NCBI RefSeq assembly: GCF_003732545.1
Contig: NZ_AYKF01000110.1
Coordinates: 1 to 64,000, forward strand
Length of the DNA: 64,000 nucleotides
Source of the DNA: Salinisphaera orenii subsp. halophila YIM 95161
GTDB lineage: Bacteria > Pseudomonadota > Gammaproteobacteria > Nevskiales > Salinisphaeraceae
Reading direction: 5' to 3'
This document shows, in pieces, positions 27,259 to 36,722 of the stretch. Every line of letters begins with the position of its first letter. Position 1 is the stretch's first letter. The notes beneath the pieces were generated by a model. That model was not told where the DNA came from, searched no databases, and saw only the letters and a list, made by a program, of their open reading frames with translations. A program made the position numbers and the translations under genes.

Positions 27259-27840
27259 ATGACCGAAACCCTGCACCATCTGATCGGCCAGTACGGCTAT
27301 GTCGCCGTGGCGATCGGCTGCTTCTTCGAGGGCGAGACCTCGATTCTCGTCGGCGTCTTCGCCGCCCTGCGCGACATGCTCACGGTCGAGGGCGTGGCCG
27401 TGGCCGCGATCGCGGGCACCGTGATCGGCGACAACCTCTTCTTTCATATCGGCCGCCGCATGGGCCGGCCGGCCCTCGACCGGCGGCCCGGCTGGCGCGC
27501 CAAGACCGCTCGGGTGGAAGGACTGCTCGATCGCTACGGCGCGCCGGTGATGATCGGCTTTCGCTTTCTCTACGGGCTGCGCTACGTCACCCCGTTCGTG
27601 CTCGGCTCGCTGGGCGTCTCGCCGTGGCGCTTCTTCATGCTCGCCGGCCTCGGCACCCTGCTCTGGGTCGGCACCATCACCACCATCGGCGTCTATCTCG
27701 CCGATGCCGTGCAGAAGGCGCTGGCCCATATCCAGGACGTGGAACAGATCCTGGTGGTCGTGGTCCTCGCCGCGGCGTTGATCGGCTACGCGGTGTATCG
27801 CCTGCGCGGCCGGCGGACACCGCCACCTTCACGCGGCTGA
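27259..27840 (+). CDS. DedA-family membrane protein
   Basis: 193-residue inner-membrane protein with four to five hydrophobic segments. The DedA signatures are the acidic GCFFEGETS near the N-terminus, GTVIGDNLFFHIGRR, and the membrane-dipping FRFLYGLRYVTPFVLG with conserved arginines. DedA proteins are linked to lipid (undecaprenyl phosphate or phospholipid) flipping and membrane energetics; exact substrate here unknown. Follows the esterase by 7 nt. A 184-bp stretch with no visible signal separates it from the convergent tamB. Confidence 0.88.
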   Translation: MTETLHHLIGQYGYVAVAIGCFFEGETSILVGVFAALRDMLTVEGVAVAAIAGTVIGDNLFFHIGRRMGRPALDRRPGWRAKTARVEGLLDRYGAPVMIGFRFLYGLRYVTPFVLGSLGVSPWRFFMLAGLGTLLWVGTITTIGVYLADAVQKALAHIQDVEQILVVVVLAAALIGYAVYRLRGRRTPPPSRG

Positions 27841-28024
27841 ACCGCGTTCACCGACCCAGCCGCCGGGCGAGGACGCGGGCCTCACGCAAGGCCTGGACGT
27901 CGTTCATGCGTAGAGCCCCGGTTGCGCAGAGGCGGATCGCCGGTGCCATCGATCGCGCTCGGGCGTGCGCGTACCCCGCCGACCCGACGCGCCGATCCGG
28001 GCCACCGTCGCCACGAGCCGACCT

Positions 28025-31000
28025 TCAGCGGTCGAACGAATAGATCAGGTCGCCGCCCGAGGCGATGCTGCTCGACTGGGTCTCCAGCCGCCAGCGCGAG
28101 CTCAGGGTGTAGCGCAGCGATACCGTCGACACCGGCTGGAACAGCCCGATGCCGTAGCTGACATAGAGTTTGGGCGAGAGATACTTGCCGACCGTGAAGG
28201 CGGCCTGATCATTACTCTGACCCGCGCCGCTGCCGATGCCGATCTCGTCCACGCCGAGCCGGTCGCCCACGCCCTTGAGCACGTTGTTGCCGCGATCCAT
28301 GCCGAGTGCCAGCGCGGCGCGCGCCACCAGGCTCGATTGCTGACCCGAGGCGCCGTCCAGCGGCCGTCCGAGCAGCAGCCAGGACAGCTGCTCGGACTGG
28401 CCCATGCCGGGCTCCGAGAACAGCGTCAGGCGCGGATCGGCGATGCTGCCGCGGACCTCCACGCCCACGGTGATGTCCTCCGCGGGATAGCGGGCCGCGC
28501 GGATATCCAGTCCGGGCTGACTCACCGGCCCGCCGGCGAACAGAATGCGGCCCTCCTGAATATCCAGATTCTGGCCGTAGGCCCGATAGGCGCCGTCGAC
28601 GATGCGGATCTCGCCGGTACCGGTGGTGGCGTCGCCCGGCTGCTGCACCACCCGCAGGCCGCCCTCGAGGTTGGCCGTGAGTCCGAAGCCGTCGATGCGC
28701 ACCGCATCGCCGAGCACGACCTCGACATCGGCGTGCACGGCGCGGGCGACCGCGCTGTCGCCGGCGGCTTCGTCGGTGACGATGACCTGGTCGCCGGAGA
28801 CCGTGGTCACCCCGGACTCCGGCAGGTCGCGCGGGGTGATCGAGGCTTCCGGCACGGTCACGCGGCCGCTGACGTCGACGCGCTCCGGCGTGACCTCGAT
28901 GTCGAGGTCCGGGCTGGCGTAGGCGGTGGCGTCGGGGATGTTGACCACCTGGAACCGATCCCCGCGGATCGACAGGTTCACGTCCTGGCCGTCGTCGTTG
29001 AGTGCGATCGCGCCGTCGGCGTTCAGCGTGCCGCCGCCGGACTCGGCGGCCGCGTCGATGTCGATGACGTCGCCGCGGCCGGTGGCGGCCAGGCGCACGC
29101 CGGTGAGCGTGAGCCCGGGCGAGACCAGCACGATGCGCGATGCCTCCAGCGCCAGATCGCCGCGGACATCGGGCCGGGCGATGCTGCCGTCGATGCCGAG
29201 ATCGCCCGCGATGCCGCCCGCGAACTCGTCCACCTCCGGTGACAGCCGGGCGATGACGCCCAGATCGGGGATATCCAGTTTCACCCACCCGGCCAGCGCG
29301 CGCTCGGTCAGCGGCGCCGAACCGGGCTCGACGCCGATATCCGCACTCAGGCCGCCGCGGTCGACCAGCGGCAGGTCGACGGCGGCGTCGAGCGCGCCGT
29401 TGTCCAGGCGCAGGTCGACCGTGCCCGGTGCCAGGTCGATCACCTCGACCACGCTGTCGTCGGGCTGGGTCATGCGCACGGCGCCGCCGCTGGTGGTCAG
29501 CCGGGCGTCGATGTCGGGCTCGGCGCCGGCCGGCAGCGCGGCCTCGATGCGGCCCGAGAGCGCGCCGTCCACGTCCAGCCCTTCCGGGAAAAAGGGCCGG
29601 GCGTACGCATAGGCAAGATCGGCGAGCTCGATCTGCGCGCGGCTGCCCTGGCCGTCGTTGGCCCCGCTCAGGCACAGCCGCGCCTCGCCCGAGGTCAGAC
29701 AGGCGTCCTCGATCGACTGGGCAGCGGCGGATACGCGCCCGGAGGCCGGCCCCGCCAACGTCCACGGCGCCAGCTCGCCGTAGGCGGCCTGCAACCGCTG
29801 CAGGGTATAGCGCCAGTTCATGCTCGCCTTGTCCAGGCTGGCGTCGAGGCCGATGTCGGCACGGGCGATATCGCTGTCGAGCTCGGCGGTGAGCGCGTGC
29901 TCGGCGGGCGTCCCGTCCAGGGTGAGTGCGACCCGGTCGATGGCCTGGCCGCCCGCATCGACCCCGGTGACCTCCAGTGCCACCTCGGAGGCACTGCGGC
30001 CGGACCAGTCCACGCGCGCGTCCAGCGCGGCCCGGGCCACCCGATTCTCGCCGAAGACGATATCGTCGGCATCGAGCGTGGCCTCGACGCTGGGCGCCTG
30101 CACGCGGCCGGTGACCCGGCCGCTGCTCTCGAGACGGCCCGCCAGCGTCGGCCAGGCGGTGGACAGATCGCTGGAGTCGATCGACCAGCGCCCGTCGAGG
30201 GCGGCCTCGGGGGTCCAGCCGAAGCGGCCGCTGATGTCCGCCGTCGTGGCCCCGGACACCAGACGGAAGCGCTCGACCTGCACGTGATCGCCCAGATACC
30301 GGGCCCGGGCGTCCAGCTCCAACGGCTGTCCGCGCAGGCGTCCGTTCGCGGTCAGGCGATCGATGTCGGCGGTCAGACGCTCCCCCTCCTGGCGTGCGCG
30401 CACATCGACTACGAGGTCGAAGTCGCCGGGCACATCGGCGACGATCGCGCCGGGATTGATGCCGTTGCCTTCAAGATGCGCGCTGACATCGAGCGCCGGC
30501 GCCCAGCGCACACTGGCGTTGCCGCCGATCTCCCCCGGGCCGCCGCTGACGTCGAGGTTCTCAAGTTCGAAGGCCTCCATGCTGCCGGTGCCGTTGAGCG
30601 CGAGCCGGCCCTCGGTCTGGCCGATCACCTGCCAGGCCAGTTCGGTGTCCAGGGCGTAGTCGGTGAGCTCGCCGGTGAGCGTCACGCGGCCCTGCTCGGA
30701 TCGATAGGCCGGTTCCCCGGCCAGCGGCCACTGCAGTTGCGTCCAGTCCAGGGTCACGTCCATGGCGTTGCCCTCGGACAGGGCGATGCGCCCCTCGGCC
30801 CCGAGCTCGCCGGGCATGTCCGGGCTGGTCAGCTCCAGACGGTCGATGCGCACCGCTTCCGGGGTGTACTCGAGCGCCGTCGACAGGTTGGCGCGGCCGT
30901 AGTCGGCGCTGTCGACGGCCGCGTCGAGGTTCACCGCCAGCGCATCGATCGGGCCTGTCGCGGTGACGGTCGCGTCCGCGCCGATCTCGGGCAGGTCCTC

Positions 31001-31906
31001 GCGGATGGCCCGGGTACGCACGTCCTGGAGCGCAAGCCGGGCGTCGACCGCGGGTGCACTCAGCGCATCGGTCAGATGGGCCGTCAGGTCCAGATTGTAG
31101 GGGGCGGCCACAGCGGCGCTGAGATCGAGGTCGGCGAGCTCGCCCTCGAGCCGCGCCTCGGCCTCGATCGGCGCCAGGTCGGGCAGCCGCAGCGTGGCGT
31201 CGAGATCCAGATTGGTGGCATAACCGCCGCGCGGGGTGACCCGGGCGCCGGCCTCCAGATCGAACATCGGCCCGGTGCCGGTCAGCGACTCGATGCGCCA
31301 GTCGGTGTCGTCGAGCCGCGCGTTGACCAGCCGGGCCCGATCGACCACGAACGGCTCGGCCTCGGGTGCCGTGGTCGCCGAGACGTCGTCGAGGGCGACG
31401 CGGTCGATCTGCACCACCACGGGCAGGTCGATGGCCTCGGGGAGGGAGAACGGCTCGTCGGAGGACTCGGGCTCCGGTTCCTCTGCGGCGACCCCAGTCG
31501 CTTTGTAATCCACGCCGCGCACGGCGAGATTCTTCAGATGCAAGGTGCGCGAGAGCAGTTCCGCCGCGGTCCAGTCGAGGTCCACCGCATCGACGGACAG
31601 GTCCATGGTATCGGTCTCGACCGACACGCCGCGCACCTCGAGCGGTCCGATCAGGCGCCCGGACACACTCGCCACCTCGATGCCCTCGGGCAGGCGCGGG
31701 CCGATCTGGCCCCAGGCGAAATCCAGACCGGAACGGGTGCCGGCGATCCAGGCCACGAGGCCGACCAACACCACGATGAGCAGCAGCAGCACCAGCAGCG
31801 TCCACTTCAGGACCCGCCACAGCCGGCGTCCGCGCCGTCGCCGCTTCTTCGGTTCGGGCGCGGCGGGCTTGCCGTCTGCCGGCCGGTTGTCCCCCGTCGC
31901 AGTCAC
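28025..31906 (-). CDS. tamB: Translocation and assembly module subunit TamB
   Basis: 1293-residue inner-membrane-anchored periplasmic bridge protein that works with TamA in outer-membrane assembly and, as now thought, phospholipid transport. A strongly basic cytoplasmic start (KKRRRRGRR) precedes one transmembrane helix (about 38-55, LLVLLLLIVVLVGLVAWI). A very long beta-taco repeat region follows, then the conserved C-terminal DUF490 domain with LSWLLLGRPLDG and a terminal YSFDR. The start is GTG, inside a 4-nt GTGA overlap with tamA, indicating coupled translation. Confidence 0.93.
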   Translation of the reverse strand: MTATGDNRPADGKPAAPEPKKRRRRGRRLWRVLKWTLLVLLLLIVVLVGLVAWIAGTRSGLDFAWGQIGPRLPEGIEVASVSGRLIGPLEVRGVSVETDTMDLSVDAVDLDWTAAELLSRTLHLKNLAVRGVDYKATGVAAEEPEPESSDEPFSLPEAIDLPVVVQIDRVALDDVSATTAPEAEPFVVDRARLVNARLDDTDWRIESLTGTGPMFDLEAGARVTPRGGYATNLDLDATLRLPDLAPIEAEARLEGELADLDLSAAVAAPYNLDLTAHLTDALSAPAVDARLALQDVRTRAIREDLPEIGADATVTATGPIDALAVNLDAAVDSADYGRANLSTALEYTPEAVRIDRLELTSPDMPGELGAEGRIALSEGNAMDVTLDWTQLQWPLAGEPAYRSEQGRVTLTGELTDYALDTELAWQVIGQTEGRLALNGTGSMEAFELENLDVSGGPGEIGGNASVRWAPALDVSAHLEGNGINPGAIVADVPGDFDLVVDVRARQEGERLTADIDRLTANGRLRGQPLELDARARYLGDHVQVERFRLVSGATTADISGRFGWTPEAALDGRWSIDSSDLSTAWPTLAGRLESSGRVTGRVQAPSVEATLDADDIVFGENRVARAALDARVDWSGRSASEVALEVTGVDAGGQAIDRVALTLDGTPAEHALTAELDSDIARADIGLDASLDKASMNWRYTLQRLQAAYGELAPWTLAGPASGRVSAAAQSIEDACLTSGEARLCLSGANDGQGSRAQIELADLAYAYARPFFPEGLDVDGALSGRIEAALPAGAEPDIDARLTTSGGAVRMTQPDDSVVEVIDLAPGTVDLRLDNGALDAAVDLPLVDRGGLSADIGVEPGSAPLTERALAGWVKLDIPDLGVIARLSPEVDEFAGGIAGDLGIDGSIARPDVRGDLALEASRIVLVSPGLTLTGVRLAATGRGDVIDIDAAAESGGGTLNADGAIALNDDGQDVNLSIRGDRFQVVNIPDATAYASPDLDIEVTPERVDVSGRVTVPEASITPRDLPESGVTTVSGDQVIVTDEAAGDSAVARAVHADVEVVLGDAVRIDGFGLTANLEGGLRVVQQPGDATTGTGEIRIVDGAYRAYGQNLDIQEGRILFAGGPVSQPGLDIRAARYPAEDITVGVEVRGSIADPRLTLFSEPGMGQSEQLSWLLLGRPLDGASGQQSSLVARAALALGMDRGNNVLKGVGDRLGVDEIGIGSGAGQSNDQAAFTVGKYLSPKLYVSYGIGLFQPVSTVSLRYTLSSRWRLETQSSSIASGGDLIYSFDR

Positions 31907-33762
31907 AGGTCGGGGCCGAGGCTGAAGTGGATGCGGAAGTCGCTGTCCTCGTCGTCCAGCGGGTGCGCCAGATCCAGCCGGATCATGCCCACCGGCGAGG
32001 CCCAGCGGAAACCGATGCCCACGCCGCGCTTGAAGTCGAAGCTGGTCGTGTTGGCGGCATCGCCCATGTCGAAGAAGGCGGCCACGCCGTAGTCCTTGTA
32101 GACGCGGTAGTCGGCCTCGATGCTGCCGACCGCGAGATAGCGCCCGCCGATGTTCTCGCCGTCGCCGTTCTCCGGGCTGATCTGCTGGTAGCCGTAGCCG
32201 CGCACGTTGCGGTCGCCGCCGGCGAAGAAACGCTGCGAGGGCGGCAGGCGGGCGAAGTCGTCGACCTCGGTGGCCCCGATTTCGGTGCGCAGCAGCAGCC
32301 GCGAACGCGAGGTCAGCGGCAGCACCGCGTTGCCCGTGAACTTGGCCTGGACGAAATCCACGCTCGAGAGCAGCGCCTCGCTGGCGCCGTGCACGTCCAG
32401 TGAGGCGCTCACGCCCTTGCGGGTGTTGAGCAGATCGTCGGCTTTCTGCAGCGTCAGCGTGTAGCCGGGATAGAGCAGGGTCGCATTGCGATCGCCGGCG
32501 CCGTCGCCCAGATCGTAGCTCTCACGCTCGAGATTGATGTAGGCGCGCTTGCGCCCGAGCGACCAGCCGGTATCGCGCACCGCGCCGATGCCGTAGTTGA
32601 TCGACGTGATGTCGCCGAACTCCTGATTCGAGACGTTGGCGGTGAAGCTGAGCCTGTCCTCGGCCACGTCCTCGATCGGAATGTCGTAGGCCGCCTGCAG
32701 GGTCTGTTCGACGGCCGACAGACGCAGGTCGCTGCGGAACTGGTGGCCGCGTCTGTTCAGATGCCGGAAGCGCACGCCGAAGCCGATGCGCGGGCCGGTG
32801 TCGGTGCCGTAGCCGCCGGATATCGTGTAGCTCTGCGGCTTGCTCGGCGAGGCCTCGACGTTGACCGGCACCCGCAGCTGACCGATGGACATGAGCGGAT
32901 CCTGGGGCGGATACAGCAGGTCGTAGAACCAGTTCTGCACCGGCGCGGCGCGCTCGGCGGCGTTGCGATCGGCCTGGATCTCGAGCTTGTCGAAGTAGTC
33001 GGTGTCCGACAGGATCAGCTGGGTGTCGATCAGCCGCTCGGCGTTGAACGGGTCCCCGGGCTGGATCGGCACGAAGCGGTTGGCGAAGTCGTCGTCGAGA
33101 ATGTCCTGCTCGATATGGACATCGCCGAAGTAGTAGCGCTCGCCGGTGTACAGGACGAGGTCGATCTCGGCCGTGTTGTCCTCCGGGTTCACCCGGATCG
33201 CGGCCTCCGGAAAACGGGCGTCGAGATAGCCGGCGTCGTAGGCGGCGTTGTAGAGCGCAGACTTGGTCGCCGAATAATCGGCGTGAATCAGTCGCCCGCC
33301 TTCGGCCAGCCGGGTGTTCGCCAGGGCTTCGCGCACGTCCGGAAACTCGTCGCCCGGCCCGCGCACCGCCAGGTTGAGCCGCGTCACTTTCGTCGGCGGC
33401 CCCTGCTCGATGTCGAACGCCGCCCGCCAGGCGCCGGTCTCGCCCTGGGGCTCGGTCAGCGTGTTGTCGATCTCGGGGTTGTAGTAGCCGTACGGCGCGA
33501 GCGCGTTCCGGATCTCGTTGGGCGCAAGCCGGTAGAGGCGCTCGATCTGGCGCGTCGACCAGGGTTCCTCGTGCTCGGCGGCCACCGACAACGACTTGCG
33601 CACATTGGCCCGCAGCGGATCGCCCAGACCCTCGATGCGAACGTTCACGGTATCCGCGAAGGCGGGCGCGATCAGCACGACGCCGAGCCCGGCGCTCGCA
33701 GCGATGCCCAGCCACAGCGAGGCGTGGCGCAGGCGCCGGCCCGTGCGGCACGGCTTCAGCAT
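31903..33762 (-). CDS. tamA: Translocation and assembly module subunit TamA
   Basis: 619-residue Omp85-family outer-membrane protein. Signal peptide about 1-36 (LWLGIAASAGLGVVLIAPAFA), three POTRA domains to about residue 265, then a 16-strand barrel with the RFFAGGDRNVRGYGY motif and the C-terminal FRIHFSLGPDL. ATG at 33760-33762 was preferred over an in-frame TTG five codons upstream. First gene of tamA-tamB. Confidence 0.93.
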   Translation of the reverse strand: MLKPCRTGRRLRHASLWLGIAASAGLGVVLIAPAFADTVNVRIEGLGDPLRANVRKSLSVAAEHEEPWSTRQIERLYRLAPNEIRNALAPYGYYNPEIDNTLTEPQGETGAWRAAFDIEQGPPTKVTRLNLAVRGPGDEFPDVREALANTRLAEGGRLIHADYSATKSALYNAAYDAGYLDARFPEAAIRVNPEDNTAEIDLVLYTGERYYFGDVHIEQDILDDDFANRFVPIQPGDPFNAERLIDTQLILSDTDYFDKLEIQADRNAAERAAPVQNWFYDLLYPPQDPLMSIGQLRVPVNVEASPSKPQSYTISGGYGTDTGPRIGFGVRFRHLNRRGHQFRSDLRLSAVEQTLQAAYDIPIEDVAEDRLSFTANVSNQEFGDITSINYGIGAVRDTGWSLGRKRAYINLERESYDLGDGAGDRNATLLYPGYTLTLQKADDLLNTRKGVSASLDVHGASEALLSSVDFVQAKFTGNAVLPLTSRSRLLLRTEIGATEVDDFARLPPSQRFFAGGDRNVRGYGYQQISPENGDGENIGGRYLAVGSIEADYRVYKDYGVAAFFDMGDAANTTSFDFKRGVGIGFRWASPVGMIRLDLAHPLDDEDSDFRIHFSLGPDL

Positions 33763-33913
33763 ATCCACCGCGCGCAATCGGTTTGTGTCATCGCCAACCC
33801 CGTCAAAACGATCCGCCCTGGTGAACCGGCCCCGACACGCCGGGCCCGCGCGAGACGTTCCAGCTTAGCCGACCCGCGGGCCGCGACCCAAAAAACATGT
33901 GCCGGTCGTGTCC

Positions 33914-35869
33914 TTACGTGCGAGGGCCGGCAGCCGATGCCCCGAGGTCGTCGACGTTCGCGATCGTGAGCTCGATCGGGGCCTCGGCGGCGGGTATGGC
34001 GAGCACGCGGCTGTAGAAGCTGCGCTCGGCCTCGATCGCGTGGACGATGTTGTCGGCGTCGCGAAAGCCATGGCGCTCCTCCGGAAAGGTCACGTGGGCG
34101 ACCGGCACACCGCGATCGGCCAGCGCCCGGGCCATGGTCTCGGCCTGATCGGGCGGCACGACCCGGTCCCTGAGCCCCTGCAGGAACAGCACCGGACAGC
34201 TCAGGCGGTCGGCATGCGCCAGCGGCGAGCGCGCGACCAGCAGGGATTCCTCCTCGCCGATCAGGCGCTTGAGGTAGCGGGACTCGAACTTGTGCGTGGA
34301 GGCCAGCAGACGCGTCAGATCACCGATGCCGTAATAGCTGGCCCCGGCGGCGGCGATGTCGGTGAAGGTGAGCACGCAGAGGACCGTGTAGCCGCCCGCG
34401 CTGCTGCCCGAGATCAACACACGATCGGCGTCGATGGCGTCACGTTCGGCCAGATAACGCGCGCCGTGCACGCAGTCCTCGACGTCGGCGATGCCCCAGG
34501 CGCCGCCCAGTTTGCCGCGGTAGGCACGGCCATAGCCGGTACTGCCGCGATAGTTGACGTCCAGCAGGGCGTAGCCGCGCGACGTCCAGTACTGGATGCG
34601 CGCATCCAGCGCCGTACTGGTTGCCCCGGTCGGCCCGCCGTGACACTTCAGAATGAGCGGCGGCCGCTCGTCCGCCGGACCGACGCTGTCCGCGCTGGCC
34701 GGGGGATAGAACAGGCCGTGGGCGACGTCGCCATCGGCGGTGGGCCAGGTCACGGCCTCGGGCCGGGAGAGTACGGCGGTGTCCGGCAGGCCGTCGCCGG
34801 CACGCAGGACCTCGGCGGCGCCGTCGGCCGCGAAGGCGAGGACCTGCTTGGGCATGGCCGCGTTCGCCGCGACCGCGACCGGCCGCTCGCCGAGCACGTG
34901 CAGATGCTCGAAGAAATCGGCGGCCGTGGGCAGCGGGGTGAACGCGCCGCTGACCGTATCCACGCGGCCGAGCTGCCAGATGCCGTCCCGCGTGGCCAGG
35001 GCGTAGAGCGTGCCGTCGTCGGCGAACGCACAGGTGCTCTGGCCGAACACCCACTGCGGCTGGCCGAATTCCGCGCGCTCGCGGGTGAGGGCTTCGAAGC
35101 CGGTCGCGGTCTCGCGGTGAATGTTCCACCAGTCGTCGGCGTCGCAGACGATGTAGAGCCGGCCGGCGGGGTCGAACAGCGGCCCGAACAGGGAGGCATC
35201 CGCGGGCGCCCACAGACAGCGGGGCGCGCCGATGCCGCCGTCGGCGGCCAGTTCGGCCTGCCACAGTTCGGTCGCGTCCCAGGGCATGTCCGGGTGGTTC
35301 CAGGCCAGCCAGACGAGACGCGAGCCGTCGGGCGACAGCCGCGGGCTGGCGTAGAAGTCGTGGCCCTCGGCGATCACCGTGCGCTCGCCCTCGAGCGTGA
35401 TCGCCTCGATCGTGGCCCGGGGCTCGGTCTCGCCGCGCGGGGTCTCGACCACCGCGATCAGCCGGCCCCGGCCGGCGTCGTACTGCAGATCCGCGTGGTG
35501 CACGCCGGCGCCGATGTCCGTCACCGCGCTCAGCCGACCCGCCGTATCGCGCTGCCGGATCGCCTGATCCGCCGCGTCGACGAACCAGACCACCCCGGCG
35601 TGCACGGTGAACGCGCCGCCCCCGTATTCGTGCACCGCACTGCGCGCGCCCGTAGGCGCAGCCAGCAGCGATTCGACCCCGCCATCCGCGGTCCGCCGCA
35701 TGATGGTGTTGCGGCCGGCTTCCGCCGGCCGGCTTTCCAGCCAGTAGAGGCCCTCGCCCGCCGGGGCGGCCGGATCGACCGCCAGATCGGTGAAGCGACG
35801 GCCGGCGGCAGCCACGTGCGCGGCCCGTATCGGCGACGGCCAGCTGCCGTAGGCGCGGATCTCGCTCAT
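33914..35869 (-). CDS. S9-family prolyl oligopeptidase-like peptidase
   Basis: 651-residue cytosolic serine peptidase. An N-terminal beta-propeller (about 1-390) precedes an alpha/beta hydrolase domain with KCHGGPTG oxyanion region, nucleophile GSSAGGYT, Asp in LQGLRDRVVPP and His in EERHGFRD. The arrangement matches dipeptidyl/acylaminoacyl peptidase types. ATG at 35867-35869 overlaps the stop of the upstream NRDE gene by 4 nt, so the two are coupled. No signal peptide. Substrate not predictable. Confidence 0.9.
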   Translation of the reverse strand: MSEIRAYGSWPSPIRAAHVAAAGRRFTDLAVDPAAPAGEGLYWLESRPAEAGRNTIMRRTADGGVESLLAAPTGARSAVHEYGGGAFTVHAGVVWFVDAADQAIRQRDTAGRLSAVTDIGAGVHHADLQYDAGRGRLIAVVETPRGETEPRATIEAITLEGERTVIAEGHDFYASPRLSPDGSRLVWLAWNHPDMPWDATELWQAELAADGGIGAPRCLWAPADASLFGPLFDPAGRLYIVCDADDWWNIHRETATGFEALTRERAEFGQPQWVFGQSTCAFADDGTLYALATRDGIWQLGRVDTVSGAFTPLPTAADFFEHLHVLGERPVAVAANAAMPKQVLAFAADGAAEVLRAGDGLPDTAVLSRPEAVTWPTADGDVAHGLFYPPASADSVGPADERPPLILKCHGGPTGATSTALDARIQYWTSRGYALLDVNYRGSTGYGRAYRGKLGGAWGIADVEDCVHGARYLAERDAIDADRVLISGSSAGGYTVLCVLTFTDIAAAGASYYGIGDLTRLLASTHKFESRYLKRLIGEEESLLVARSPLAHADRLSCPVLFLQGLRDRVVPPDQAETMARALADRGVPVAHVTFPEERHGFRDADNIVHAIEAERSFYSRVLAIPAAEAPIELTIANVDDLGASAAGPRT

Positions 35870-36648
35870 GTCGGTGTCTCCCGGGTCATCGTCCAGTGTT
35901 CGTCGACGCGGTCGGCTATCGTGCCCGTGGCGTCGAAGCTGCGTTCGTGAAACTCGATCCGGTCGTCGGCGCGCCGGCGGATCACCGTCGACGCCCGCGT
36001 GCCGTAGGCGGCACCGGCAATGAACAGCGGCGAGAGAAAGCGTTCGCGCTCGGTCCCGATGCCGGTATCCGGCAGGGCGGCATCCGGGGCGCCGTCGGTG
36101 TCGGCGAGCAGCTCGAACAGCGTCGGCGGCTCGACGTCGTCCGCGGCAACGCACTCGCCGAGCCGCGCCTGCGCGCGTTCGGTCTTCGGCCAGTGATCGC
36201 CCCAGTGGCCGTTGGAGATCGCATGGATCCCGGGCCGCAGCGACCGGTGGCGCACCGGGCCGCGGTTGGAGACGAACCACAGCGCATCGCGGTCACCGAC
36301 CAGCAGATTGAAGGGGCCGAACGCCGCGCCCTCGGCGTGGATGTGCCGCGCCCAGACGGCCGCCCCCGCGGTCTGCTCGAAGTAGCCGCGCACGAGCAGG
36401 CCGCGGGAACGGGCGTCCGCCGCCGCCGGGGTGCTGCCGCGGACGTTGGTCACGGCCGCGAAACGTCCCCGCCGGTCGACGCCACACCAGCTGCCGCCGC
36501 CGCGCTCGTCCAGCCCGGCGAACAGGCCGCGGGGATGCCGCCACCACGTCGCCGACCGTGTGGGCCGGGCGTGGAACTCGTCGCGGTTGGCCGCCACCAG
36601 CAGCGGCCAGCGCGGATGACGCTGCCAGGCGAAGGCGATCAGGCACAT
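35866..36648 (-). CDS. NRDE-family (TANGO2-like) protein
   Basis: 260-residue protein starting MCLIAFAW, as usual for the family, whose exposed Cys2 suggests Ntn-hydrolase-like processing. The NRDE motif occurs as AANRDEFHARPT at about residues 20-31. TANGO2 relatives are implicated in haem or lipid handling in eukaryotes; the bacterial role is unknown. ATG at 36646-36648 was chosen to place Cys at position 2. Overlaps the S9 peptidase gene by 4 nt. Confidence 0.88.
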   Translation of the reverse strand: MCLIAFAWQRHPRWPLLVAANRDEFHARPTRSATWWRHPRGLFAGLDERGGGSWCGVDRRGRFAAVTNVRGSTPAAADARSRGLLVRGYFEQTAGAAVWARHIHAEGAAFGPFNLLVGDRDALWFVSNRGPVRHRSLRPGIHAISNGHWGDHWPKTERAQARLGECVAADDVEPPTLFELLADTDGAPDAALPDTGIGTERERFLSPLFIAGAAYGTRASTVIRRRADDRIEFHERSFDATGTIADRVDEHWTMTRETPT

Positions 36649-36722
36649 GCCGGGCACCATCGCGGCGCGGGGACGCGCCGCTTTCTTGCTAAGCTCAGCG
36701 GTGCTGCTTCACGGGGGAAAGC